In this document: piece after piece, positions 15,634 to 23,845 of the stretch
Numbering within the stretch: the first letter of the stretch is position 1
Layout: every line of letters starts with the position of its first letter
DNA from: UBA4416 sp043718985
GTDB lineage: Bacteria > Bacteroidota > Bacteroidia > B-17B0 > Aurantibacillaceae
Length of the DNA stretch: 24,250 nt
Direction of reading: 5' to 3'
Assembly (NCBI GenBank): GCA_043718985.1
Contig: JAYSUQ010000289.1
Coordinates: 1-24,250 of the forward strand
The notes under the pieces: model-generated
What the model was told of the DNA's origin: nothing
What the model saw: the letters and a program-made list of their open reading frames with translations, nothing else
The model's database searches: none
Program-made: the position numbers and the translations under genes

Positions 15634-16965
15634 TTAAAATGCAACCTGATACTGCACTACAACTTGCCCCCTGCGCGCACTTTTTGTTTCGTGTAAATTA
15701 CCATTTACATCGGCATTAAATATTGGTCGGCTTTGATAATCTAATGATAGTTTGGCATTTTGTCCGCTAATTATCCAATTAACACCTAAATTATAAACCA
15801 ACATAGGGTCACTTAATTTTTGATATTGAGCATACACAGCCGATGCATAGGGCTGTAAAGTACTTTGAAATTTAAGTAAATCTTTTTTAAATAAGTATGC
15901 AGCTTGTAGGTACAAAACGTTACCAGTTCCAATTAATGGTATTGCATTGCCTGCGCCATTATTACTATTTGCACCAATTGTACTATTTGCAGTATTCATT
16001 ATTGCAACATTGCGTAGATAGTTAGGCCCAAAATTATAATTAATAATAGATGCGTAAGCGGTAATAGCGTTTTGATTTTCTTTATTTAAATAGTAATCAA
16101 AAAACACATCTACTCCAAACTGTTGCATTGGTTTAAACAACGTATCGTTATTGCTGTTACTGTACCACATAGCATTTTTTTGATATGCAAATCCACTACC
16201 AATATTAAATATTCTTTTTTTGCCTAAGTAACTACCTGTCATGTAAGGAACTAGGTTGGCTTCTTTATCTAAAAACTGCCAAAACAAATAACTTTGGTAT
16301 TGCATTTCGGGCGCTTTAGGTGAATAATATGCTGTACCTGTACCACTTAATGTAGTTGTAGGTGTTATCGCATTTTGAACAGGAAACGGATTTGATGCAG
16401 CAAAGCGATAATCTAATCTATTAATTTTACCTTTTGCATATACGCCAAGTTTACGCACAAATTGGTCGCTAACATCATTTGTAGCCTCTTCAACAATTGG
16501 TAAATCGAGTGCTAAAATATTACCAACACCCGATGAGGTATAGCGAGCGGTTCCATTCCAACCATGTAAACCCGCACCAATAGTTAAATAATTTTTGTAG
16601 GCGCTATACTCGGCAGTTACATCATGAAAAAATAACCCAGTTTTACGAGCTGATAAATTATTAATACTATTTACACCAACTTGTGTGTACATAAATATTT
16701 TTTTTGATACCTGGCTCATAATTTGATAACGCACTCGGCGTAAACCAACATCAAACGTTTCTTTTTTTTGAGTTCCGTAAATTGCGCTTCCAGGGTTGTT
16801 ATCGTTATACCTTACCCAAATTTGAGCTAGGCCTGTAGCCTTTATGTAGCGAGTACTATCGTCGTTTAAATAAATTTTTAACCCATCTTTAAAACGGGTG
16901 TTTAATGTTTGTGCCGTTATATGTAATGTTAAAATTACAAATTGTATTAAAAATATTTTTTTCAT
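15634..16965 (-). CDS. Outer-membrane porin-like beta-barrel
   Basis: A 443-residue exported protein with signal peptide MKKIFLIQFVILTLHITAQ. The mature part alternates polar and hydrophobic residues in many Tyr/Trp/Phe-rich amphipathic strands (GLAQIWVRYNDN, LRRVRYQIMS, YRFAASNPF, YLYFWQF-like segments) and ends GQVVVQYQVAF, a terminal Phe that fits recognition by the BAM machinery. It resembles the Bacteroidota porins often related to phosphate-selective OprP/OprO, but I cannot assign a substrate. It lies 186 nt downstream of the SulP gene on the same strand, with no clear hairpin or promoter between, suggesting that it may let anions or bicarbonate cross the outer membrane for the inner-membrane transporters of the same cluster. 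That is inference. Confidence 0.82.
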   Translation of the reverse strand: MKKIFLIQFVILTLHITAQTLNTRFKDGLKIYLNDDSTRYIKATGLAQIWVRYNDNNPGSAIYGTQKKETFDVGLRRVRYQIMSQVSKKIFMYTQVGVNSINNLSARKTGLFFHDVTAEYSAYKNYLTIGAGLHGWNGTARYTSSGVGNILALDLPIVEEATNDVSDQFVRKLGVYAKGKINRLDYRFAASNPFPVQNAITPTTTLSGTGTAYYSPKAPEMQYQSYLFWQFLDKEANLVPYMTGSYLGKKRIFNIGSGFAYQKNAMWYSNSNNDTLFKPMQQFGVDVFFDYYLNKENQNAITAYASIINYNFGPNYLRNVAIMNTANSTIGANSNNGAGNAIPLIGTGNVLYLQAAYLFKKDLLKFQSTLQPYASAVYAQYQKLSDPMLVYNLGVNWIISGQNAKLSLDYQSRPIFNADVNGNLHETKSARRGQVVVQYQVAF

Positions 16966-17056
16966 TTTAGTTTATTAATAATAAAGGTTTTATAAAATAT
17001 AATGCAAACTGTTTAAGTAGTATTGAATTAAAAATTAAAGCAAATTAAAAAATGGA

Positions 17057-17124
17057 CTTGCAAAACCTTAACGCATTAATTTTAAAATATTTATTACAGT
17101 AACTAATGATTGATTTTTTGCAAG
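17057..17124. repeat. Inverted repeat downstream of the SulP gene
   Basis: CTTGCAAAA (17057-17065) and TTTTGCAAG (17116-17124) are exact reverse complements with 50 nt between. They lie between the SulP stop and the porin ATG. The pair could fold in the mRNA and attenuate or separate porin expression, or be two halves of operator-like sites. No T-run follows, so it is not a standard terminator. Confidence 0.5.
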
Positions 17125-17151
17125 CCTATTTTGAGTTATTAGCTCATTACT

Positions 17152-18753
17152 TTATTTTATCGATGATCGTTTACGAGCAGCTAATTGATGAGATGATACT
17201 GTAATATGATCATCTAAACCAATAATATTAACAGTGCCGCCATCTGTAACATAATCGTGTTTAAAATGGTGTAAGTTTTCCATAACCGAATGATCTACTA
17301 ACTTAGTTTTACTTAAATCAATAGTTACATTCATACCTTGAGGAATTGCATTTAAGCGAGATTTTATCCCTAAAAAATTACTGAATAAAGCCGATTCCTC
17401 AACCTCTAAAATATAATCGTTACCCTCAAACGATACAATGGCTGGCGCTTTAAATAATGATTTAATTGGAGCACCGTTAACTAAATGAATACAAATTTTT
17501 AACAACATACCGGCAGCAATACCTATTAATAAATCTTCGAACAGGGTGAAAAATATAGTTACTAAAAAAATGGCTAACTGCTCTTTACCAATATTAAAAA
17601 TATGTATAAACTCACGTGGATGAGCTAACTTAATACCAACTGTAATTAACATGGCTGCTAGTGCAGTGTTAGGTATTAACTCAATTAAATGCGATGCTAA
17701 TAAAACAAAAATTAAAATAAAACAACCATGAAAAAAATTGGCCCAACGTGTTTTTGCACCATTACTAACATTGTTACTGCTACGTGCTACTTCGCTAATC
17801 ATTGGCAAGCCTCCTAAAATAGCACTTAATGTATTGCCTATGCCTACCGCAATTAAATCTTTATTAGTATTAGATTTTCGTTTAAATGCGTCAAGCATAT
17901 CAATAGCCTTAACGGTTAATAAAGATTCTAATGAACCCACTAAAGCAAACATAATAACATATTTGATAAAGGTTCCTGTTTGTGCTACGCCACTAAAATC
18001 TACATTAATTTTTACGTTATCTAGTAAATTACCTAAATGCACTAATGCATATGTAGGTTCGGTGTGTTGAAAATCCATTAGTAATTCGGCTGGTATTGCT
18101 ATTATTAAAACTAATAACGGAGCAGGAATTAATTTTAAATTCTTATTTTTTATAAATGGCCAGCCTAACATTATTGTTAAACTTACTACGCCTATTAAAG
18201 TAGCTTTTGCATCAAGATGCATTAAAAAATTTGGAATATTTGCTAATAATTCAATAGGTCCTTTTCCTTTTGTCATAATTGGATTTATATCTAACAAAAC
18301 CGGTATTTGTTTTGCAATAATTATTAATCCAATTGCCGCAAGCATACCGTGAATAGCCGATAAAGGAAAAAAATCGGATAATTTGCCGAGTTTAAATACA
18401 CCAAATAATATTTGAACAAACCCAGCTATTACCATTGCCCCACAAGCTAAATGCCAGCCCGTTTCTCCTCCACCAAAATCGGCAACAGCACCAGCAACAA
18501 TAACTATTAAACCAGCTGCAGGTCCTTTTATTGTTAGTAACGACCCCGAAAAAAAACTAACTACAATACCTCCAATTATTGCAGTAATTAATCCCATTAT
18601 TGGTGGAAACTCCGATGCCTTAGCAATGCCTAAACTTAAAGGCAATGCGAGTAAAAATACTATAAAACCCGACATAGCATCGGCACTAAAATTTTGTTTT
18701 AACCCTGCAAAACCATCTAATGGTGTGTTTTTTGTTGTGTTATTATTTTTCAT
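17152..18753 (-). CDS. SulP-family anion transporter with STAS domain
   Basis: An inner-membrane anion carrier of the SLC26/SulP family, whose members move sulfate, bicarbonate or other anions. The N-terminal segment FIVFLLALPLSLGIAKA (30-46), the GPAAGLIVIV motif (77-86) and about 12-14 membrane helices up to about residue 420 fit the family, including the cyanobacterial bicarbonate carrier BicA. A C-terminal STAS domain covers about 430-525, with the NTP-pocket Asp487-His-Ser489 that follows the expected strand (MNVTIDLSKTKLV). It follows dabB by 65 nt with no promoter match between, so it is probably in the dab transcript. Bicarbonate is the likely substrate by context. Direct sequence evidence for the anion is absent. 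Confidence 0.88.
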   Translation of the reverse strand: MKNNNTTKNTPLDGFAGLKQNFSADAMSGFIVFLLALPLSLGIAKASEFPPIMGLITAIIGGIVVSFFSGSLLTIKGPAAGLIVIVAGAVADFGGGETGWHLACGAMVIAGFVQILFGVFKLGKLSDFFPLSAIHGMLAAIGLIIIAKQIPVLLDINPIMTKGKGPIELLANIPNFLMHLDAKATLIGVVSLTIMLGWPFIKNKNLKLIPAPLLVLIIAIPAELLMDFQHTEPTYALVHLGNLLDNVKINVDFSGVAQTGTFIKYVIMFALVGSLESLLTVKAIDMLDAFKRKSNTNKDLIAVGIGNTLSAILGGLPMISEVARSSNNVSNGAKTRWANFFHGCFILIFVLLASHLIELIPNTALAAMLITVGIKLAHPREFIHIFNIGKEQLAIFLVTIFFTLFEDLLIGIAAGMLLKICIHLVNGAPIKSLFKAPAIVSFEGNDYILEVEESALFSNFLGIKSRLNAIPQGMNVTIDLSKTKLVDHSVMENLHHFKHDYVTDGGTVNIIGLDDHITVSSHQLAARKRSSIK

Positions 18754-18818
18754 TTTAAATAAATTTTAAATTATTAAGTAATTTGTTTTTTGTTAAATTA
18801 TTATTTTCGTGTAAATGG

Positions 18819-20687
18819 TTATGATGATTTGTAGGCTATTTCGTGATAGGTTTTAACGTGTGGCCCTAAAAAAACTTTGGCGTAAATACGCACCAATGCT
18901 AAGCCATCGGTTATTAAACTTAATGATACAAAAAGAGCTAAAAACAATTGATGCTCGGTGATGTGAGAAAAAATTAAATCTTCGCCAATAAAACTAGGTG
19001 TAATTGGAAAGCCCGCTAAGCCTAAGCATGCCAATAAAAACACTAATGCAATTTTTGGATGCTCGTACGAATGGCCTTGGTATCGATTTAAATCAACATT
19101 GGTTTCGAGCAACTGCAACCGTTTAATTGTAAAGTAGCCTATTGTTACCGATACTAAAACGCCACTAATATAAAATAGCGATTCAACATAACTAAAGTTT
19201 TCGTTAAACGATACGGCTAACACTATCCAAAAATGATTCATAGCAATTAAAAGCAAGCTCATTACTACATCTTTGCGTTCCGAAAAAGATTTTAAAACAA
19301 ATAGCAATCCAATTATCGAAAAAATTAAAGGGATACCTTCAATAACAGGTTTTGGTATTACTTCTTTATATAATAAAAATAAAGCGCCTATTAAGTAAGT
19401 TGGTACAAAAAAGTAAAGTAGTTGTTTTGATGAAATTACATTAACCAAATTACCTGTTCGGTGCATGGGTTTCCAAACATATTTATGAATGATGGCATCT
19501 AAATTAAACTCTTTTAAGCTTAACAAATAAATTGAGTACTGTATTTTTTTTGGCCACGCATCTTCAAACGTAAACGGGCGCGGAACAAAATTATAAAATT
19601 GCTCTTTAATTAAATAGCTAACAACAGATGGCGATACGAGTAATTGATAGGTGCGTAAAAATGCATTACCAGCAAAATGAAATAGTGCTAAATTATCAAA
19701 GCCCAAAGCTATTTCGATAAAAATTAAACCAATTTGCGAAATTGATGAATAGGCAATTTGACTTTTTACAGATGACTGTACTCTTGCAATTAAAGTTGTT
19801 ACAACACTAGTAGATAAACCTAACAAAACAATAATTACACGAACAGATATTTGATTTTGCCAAAATGGAAATGTTCGTAATAATAAAAATGCCCCAATAT
19901 GCACCGATAACGACCCGTAAAAAATAGCGCTCGATGGGGTTGGACCTTCCATTGCACGTGGCAACCAAGATGAAAATGGTAATTGTGCCGATTTTGCTGC
20001 AGCGGTTATTAATATCATTAACGAAATAAACACACCAGTTAAACTATGGTTACTTAAATGTTCGTGTACTAAATTTTGATTGCTTAACTGCAAAAACGTT
20101 ACGTTTGAATGAAACAAATGATGCGTCATCCACATTGCTAATATTAATCCAATATCGCCAATACGGTATATAGAAAAAACTTTAACGGCGTTTTTTACTG
20201 GTAAGTATCTATCGCGGTAAAATGCAATTAATAAAAATGAAGAAATACCTAATACTTCCCAGCCAATAAACAATGTTTCTAAATTACCTGCAAAAATTGT
20301 GATGTTGTAACCTACATAAAAAAACAAAATGGTATTAAAAAAACGTTTGTAACCAGCCTCACGGTGCATATAGTAACGGCTGTAAACAGCAACTAAAAAA
20401 GTTAAAAACGAACCTACTAATAAATAAGCTGCTGTAATTTTATCAAAACAAAAATCTATATAAAATTCATAGTGCTCAGTTTTGTAAATTACTAAGTCTT
20501 TATAATTTAATGTTTGATGCCCGTTAAACAACCAATACACAACAAATGCAATGGCTCCAAAAAAGTGTAGCCCAGCGGTTAAAAAAGCAACGCTCGATAA
20601 AATGGTTTCTTTTTTAGATGGTATAAATACCGATACACAAAAACCTATTATAGGTATAAGTATAAAAAGATGAAATATGTTTGCCAT
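18819..20687 (-). CDS. dabB: DabB, NuoL-like proton-translocating subunit of the DAB inorganic-carbon system
   Basis: An integral membrane protein of the NuoL/MrpA-type antiporter family that partners DabA. The conserved discontinuous-helix glutamate is Glu144 in FIGWEVLGISSF, and the catalytic lysine region is TAAAKSAQLPFSSWLPRAMEG with Lys232. PTPSSAIFYGSLSVHIGAFLLLRT follows as in NuoL. A second set of helices at about 430-600, with LACLGLAGFPITPSFIGED, resembles the second antiporter half. At 622 residues it is somewhat longer than the best-studied DabB of Halothiobacillus. Its stop-to-start gap from dabA is only 5 nt, implying translational coupling. By analogy it passes protons to drive CO2 to bicarbonate conversion in DabA. 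Complex I itself is not encoded nearby, so a stray nuoL is unlikely. Confidence 0.9.
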   Translation of the reverse strand: MANIFHLFILIPIIGFCVSVFIPSKKETILSSVAFLTAGLHFFGAIAFVVYWLFNGHQTLNYKDLVIYKTEHYEFYIDFCFDKITAAYLLVGSFLTFLVAVYSRYYMHREAGYKRFFNTILFFYVGYNITIFAGNLETLFIGWEVLGISSFLLIAFYRDRYLPVKNAVKVFSIYRIGDIGLILAMWMTHHLFHSNVTFLQLSNQNLVHEHLSNHSLTGVFISLMILITAAAKSAQLPFSSWLPRAMEGPTPSSAIFYGSLSVHIGAFLLLRTFPFWQNQISVRVIIVLLGLSTSVVTTLIARVQSSVKSQIAYSSISQIGLIFIEIALGFDNLALFHFAGNAFLRTYQLLVSPSVVSYLIKEQFYNFVPRPFTFEDAWPKKIQYSIYLLSLKEFNLDAIIHKYVWKPMHRTGNLVNVISSKQLLYFFVPTYLIGALFLLYKEVIPKPVIEGIPLIFSIIGLLFVLKSFSERKDVVMSLLLIAMNHFWIVLAVSFNENFSYVESLFYISGVLVSVTIGYFTIKRLQLLETNVDLNRYQGHSYEHPKIALVFLLACLGLAGFPITPSFIGEDLIFSHITEHQLFLALFVSLSLITDGLALVRIYAKVFLGPHVKTYHEIAYKSS

Positions 20688-20692
20688 AATTT

Positions 20693-23239
20693 TTAGTTAT
20701 TAATTAAATAAACAGGTATGTTTTCGGTATGCAATTCAATTAATTCATCAACATTATTAATTGTTGCAATAGCTGTTGTTAATGGATTATAATTGTCAAA
20801 CTTTCCATTTTTAAAGCGATATAACTCTTTAGTTTCAGGATTAATAGCGACTAAGTGTATCCATTCGTTGTTGTACCATTCATACATCGCATCAAGCGAT
20901 TTAATAGTTTTTAAAACAATTTCAGGATAGTGTTCAACAATAATTAATAGCCTTACTGGGTCGTGCACCTCTATCATTTGACTTGGTAAACCTGGTCTTA
21001 AATCGCCATCAATGCCATTAGCAACGCCAAACAAACCCATAACATTGTGTGGTAGTTTAGTGCCTGCGCCTAATTTTTGATTATCTACTCTCGAAAAATA
21101 ATATTCTAAATTAATACCACCACACACTGGGCCTAATGGTTTCATTATGTTTGATAATATTTTTCCATCTAAATCAATACTATAATCATAAGAGTTCATA
21201 AAAGCTCGCCTATCTAAAAATACTTGTTTAGATAAACTACGTTTCCCTACAATACATAATGAGTTAGTTGCATGGTTTAATTCGGGCCTTGGTTCAAACA
21301 ACGATACTGATCGATTTTTAATTTTTTCGTGAGCCTCAACCGCACTTAAGGTTGTGTCTATCGATTCTAACCTACGTGAGCGTTCTTTAGCATTATTATC
21401 TAATGCATTTATAAACACGAGTTCGTTTTGTTGATGCGCTAATTTATTTACGGCTGTTAATTCTTTTTCATCATAAAAAGTAATTTCATCTCGGCAAGTA
21501 TCGTGCAGCCCGCCAACAAATTGAGTTGATGCTGGTATTATTAAGCCTCGTTTTTCTAACTCATTTCTTACATCTAAATGGTTAGCCATAAAGCACCAAA
21601 CACGTGCATTTACCGAACCAGGTCGGCCACTACAAGCGCCGCAATCGTAAGCAGAGTAGTGTGGGTTGTTTACACTGCTTGAGCCGTGACCTACTACATA
21701 AACAAGAGATGAAAAGCTTTTTATTAAGCCAATACTTTTTAATAAATTTTCAACTCTATCAGTCATTTCCGTAACAGTAAAACCAACTTGCAATCCATTT
21801 TCGGTATCTGTTATGTTTTTGTTTTCGATAGTTAAGGTCGAAAATTTATCCATATGTTTAAACGACGATGCGGTTGCAGGACTCATTGTAGGCTTAAAAA
21901 TATTATAAAATAATTTTAAGGCTGCCCAAAAACCTAATGTTTGAGATATTAACCAACCTCGTAGTAATGAGTGTGAGTACTTAGATAAATGGGCTTCTTT
22001 TTGCAATTTAGTGGTACTGTTTTGTTCCTTAATTAAATAATTAGGAGTAACAGGTGCTGGACAAAGTTTGGTTAAAAATTTTCCGTTTTGTGGTTTAAAA
22101 AAAAATTCTACGTTAAAAAAACCAGGCGTGCCATAGGTTTCGCAGTTAGTATCTAATTTTTCTAAATATCTACGTAACGAGCACTCTCTGTCATCAATAC
22201 AAAACATAGCCTGAAAGCTAGGTGTAGCAGCCTTTTGTGCTTGGGTTGATTTTGTTTTTAAAGCCGCTAATACATCATCGTAATAACTCCATTCGTAAGC
22301 CTCTTGCCAAATAGCCATTACTTCGGCTAATTCTGTTTGTGGTACTTTTGTAAATAAATTAGATGGCGCATCAATCACTTTAGTGCATAAGGGTAAAAAA
22401 TCATTCCCAAATTTTGTGGCTAATGCATCAATTTCGAGTAATAATTCAAATTGAATTAACTCTTTAGTCGAAATTTTTTTTGTATCCAACAAACCACTAG
22501 GTAAATCTTCTATTGATGATACAATGCCCGACCAACCTTGATGTGAAAATTGTTGATCGAAAACATACTGCTCATAATACGCCTCATTACCAACAACTAT
22601 TTTTAATAAATTAGTTAACTCGCAATTATTGGTAAGTAGTAAATTACGCGCTTTATCAGTTTTAAATAAGCTTGAAAACGTGTTTTTTTCGAGTTCTTTT
22701 ATTGACGATAAGAAACCGTTTTCGGTAGTAGGAAAATTCCAGATAGAAATACCTTGATCGAGGTATGAACATAAAATACGAAACAAAATTGGTTGTATTT
22801 TAGCATCTAAATCAATTGCATACCGTTCTTTCCAACTACCGCGTAACTTACCTATGCGAGGTGTAATTGTAACATCATACAATTTATTAGTACAGTTTTG
22901 CAACCAATTTATGTTAGAGTTTGGGTTACGCTCAGCAATTATTTTTTCTAAAACATTTAATTTAATTTTTTTTGCGTTAAATAAATCACGGTATTCGTTT
23001 AAGGTTAATGATACTTTATATCCAAAAATAGTTGCTGCTTGCGTTAATGCATTTTCAAATTTTAAAGTTTGAAATGCGTGTAGCGTGTTATGATGAATAA
23101 AATCTTTTAATGGAGCTTGTGCTGGTAAATAATGTTTTAATTCGTGTAACGTGTGTTGCTCATTAAATGCAGAGGCTAATATGTTGTGTTCGCCTAAAAC
23201 TGTTTGTAGCTCATTTTCGTGAGCGCTTTGTTTTTCCAT
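20693..23239 (-). CDS. dabA: DabA (DUF2309), carbonic-anhydrase-like subunit of the DAB inorganic-carbon system
   Basis: The peripheral, zinc-dependent subunit that, coupled to DabB, converts CO2 to bicarbonate in one direction and so accumulates inorganic carbon. The active-site set known from Halothiobacillus DabA (Cys351, Asp353, His524, Cys539) is fully kept: Cys347 and Asp349 in MFCIDDRE, His518 in VVGHGSSSVNNP, and Cys533 in YDCGACSGRPGS. The nearby VGHGS and CGACSGRPG blocks are the family's most conserved segments. At 848 residues it is complete. Two perfect palindromes lie 48-96 nt upstream of the ATG. There is no carbonic anhydrase or Rubisco in the window, so it probably supports bicarbonate supply for carboxylations in a heterotroph; that is inference. 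Confidence 0.95.
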   Translation of the reverse strand: MEKQSAHENELQTVLGEHNILASAFNEQHTLHELKHYLPAQAPLKDFIHHNTLHAFQTLKFENALTQAATIFGYKVSLTLNEYRDLFNAKKIKLNVLEKIIAERNPNSNINWLQNCTNKLYDVTITPRIGKLRGSWKERYAIDLDAKIQPILFRILCSYLDQGISIWNFPTTENGFLSSIKELEKNTFSSLFKTDKARNLLLTNNCELTNLLKIVVGNEAYYEQYVFDQQFSHQGWSGIVSSIEDLPSGLLDTKKISTKELIQFELLLEIDALATKFGNDFLPLCTKVIDAPSNLFTKVPQTELAEVMAIWQEAYEWSYYDDVLAALKTKSTQAQKAATPSFQAMFCIDDRECSLRRYLEKLDTNCETYGTPGFFNVEFFFKPQNGKFLTKLCPAPVTPNYLIKEQNSTTKLQKEAHLSKYSHSLLRGWLISQTLGFWAALKLFYNIFKPTMSPATASSFKHMDKFSTLTIENKNITDTENGLQVGFTVTEMTDRVENLLKSIGLIKSFSSLVYVVGHGSSSVNNPHYSAYDCGACSGRPGSVNARVWCFMANHLDVRNELEKRGLIIPASTQFVGGLHDTCRDEITFYDEKELTAVNKLAHQQNELVFINALDNNAKERSRRLESIDTTLSAVEAHEKIKNRSVSLFEPRPELNHATNSLCIVGKRSLSKQVFLDRRAFMNSYDYSIDLDGKILSNIMKPLGPVCGGINLEYYFSRVDNQKLGAGTKLPHNVMGLFGVANGIDGDLRPGLPSQMIEVHDPVRLLIIVEHYPEIVLKTIKSLDAMYEWYNNEWIHLVAINPETKELYRFKNGKFDNYNPLTTAIATINNVDELIELHTENIPVYLINN

Positions 23240-23287
23240 AGCAAATTTTGTTGTTGATTTAAAAAAATAGATTAACGCAAAATAGCA

Positions 23288-23302
23288 ATCAGTTAAACTG
23301 AT
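23288..23302. promoter_or_regulatory. Perfect 15-bp palindrome upstream of dabA
   Basis: ATCAGTT, a central A, then AACTGAT: a 7+1+7 perfect inverted repeat 48 nt upstream of the dabA start codon. On the minus strand, TATTTTG lies about 10 nt further toward the gene and is one base short of a -7 element. Position and symmetry fit a repressor or activator operator. The binding protein is unknown. Confidence 0.55.
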
Positions 23303-23316
23303 GTAATTTGCACTTG

Positions 23317-23334
23317 TGTGATTGTAACATCACA
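23317..23334. promoter_or_regulatory. Perfect 6+6+6 palindrome upstream of dabA, CRP/FNR-like
   Basis: TGTGATTGTAACATCACA: TGTGAT and ATCACA are exact reverse complements with a 6-nt spacer. The half site resembles the TGTGA/TCACA of the CRP/FNR family, but the spacing between TGTGA and TCACA is 8 rather than 6, so this is not a canonical CRP site. It lies 77 nt upstream of dabA, 14 bp from the 15-bp palindrome. Confidence 0.5.
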
Positions 23335-23367
23335 AAACCTAAACTAATAAGTTAAGGTTATAAAAAA

Positions 23368-23727
23368 TTAAATTCGAAAATTACAAACCGATAGATAAAT
23401 TGGGTTTGTTGTGTTTATTGCAATATGTTTTGCAAATACAGGTTTAGTTTTTGTTATTAAAAACTGGTAATAGCTTATAAAAAAAGGTAAAGTAAATGCT
23501 TGTAATTGAAAGTCATCTTCGGTTTCATTTTCGTTTTCATCAAACAAAAAATTAATATTATTTGATGCTTGATCGCTTTTATTGGTAAATGATAACTGAT
23601 TAGAATGCGCGAAGTGAAAATCGGTTGGCGCACTGTTATATTGAATAGCTGTGTTAACAGCAAACGACGCTAAAAAACATCCTAAAAAAAATACAGAAAA
23701 ATATGTAGCTTTTATTTTTTTCACCAT
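23368..23727 (-). CDS. Small exported acidic hypothetical protein, 119 residues
   Basis: I do not recognise this protein. A basic start (MVKKIK) and a hydrophobic segment at about 8-27 (containing FFLGC) form a signal peptide or anchor. Cys17 sits where a lipoprotein cysteine might, but the preceding residues are not a standard lipobox. Next come an acidic stretch with NENETEDD (65-72), a hydrophobic aromatic patch (LPFFISYYQFL, 80-90) and a short tail. It is the most upstream gene of the minus-strand cluster, 128 nt before dabA, and in the same direction. A near-perfect promoter lies so close that the mRNA would begin at the ATG. It could be an accessory of the dab cluster or an unrelated neighbour. 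Confidence 0.65.
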   Translation of the reverse strand: MVKKIKATYFSVFFLGCFLASFAVNTAIQYNSAPTDFHFAHSNQLSFTNKSDQASNNINFLFDENENETEDDFQLQAFTLPFFISYYQFLITKTKPVFAKHIAINTTNPIYLSVCNFRI

Positions 23728-23729
23728 TG

Positions 23730-23759
23730 CAAAGCTAAACTAATATTTTAATAAGCAAA
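23730..23759 (-). promoter_or_regulatory. Promoter of the 119-residue protein gene, apparently leaderless
   Basis: On the minus strand TTTG (plus-strand 23756-23759) is followed after 18 nt by TAGCTTTG (plus-strand 23730-23737), a perfect TAnnTTTG. Transcription would start around 23724-23727, at the ATG itself. Confidence 0.5.
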
Positions 23760-23794
23760 TGTTAAATAGCTATAAAAAAAGCAAATGTTGTAAA

Positions 23795-23825
23795 TTGGCT
23801 TGTTACTTAATTATGATTATCTTTG
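23795..23825 (+). promoter_or_regulatory. Promoter of the ABC-F ATPase gene
   Basis: TATCTTTG at 23818-23825 is a perfect TAnnTTTG -7 element, with TTGG at 23795-23798 about 20 bp upstream as a weaker -33. The predicted start near 23831 leaves a leader of roughly 15 nt before the ATG at 23846. Confidence 0.55.
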
Positions 23826-23845
23826 CGCCCTAATTTTTTAATGCA

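Noticed and set aside
18819..20687. Respiratory complex I subunit NuoL
   Set aside because: No other nuo gene is present, and the gene is coupled by 5 nt to dabA, which identifies it as dabB.
23317..23334. Canonical CRP site
   Set aside because: The half sites resemble TGTGA/TCACA, but the gap is 8 rather than 6; kept only as an unassigned palindrome.
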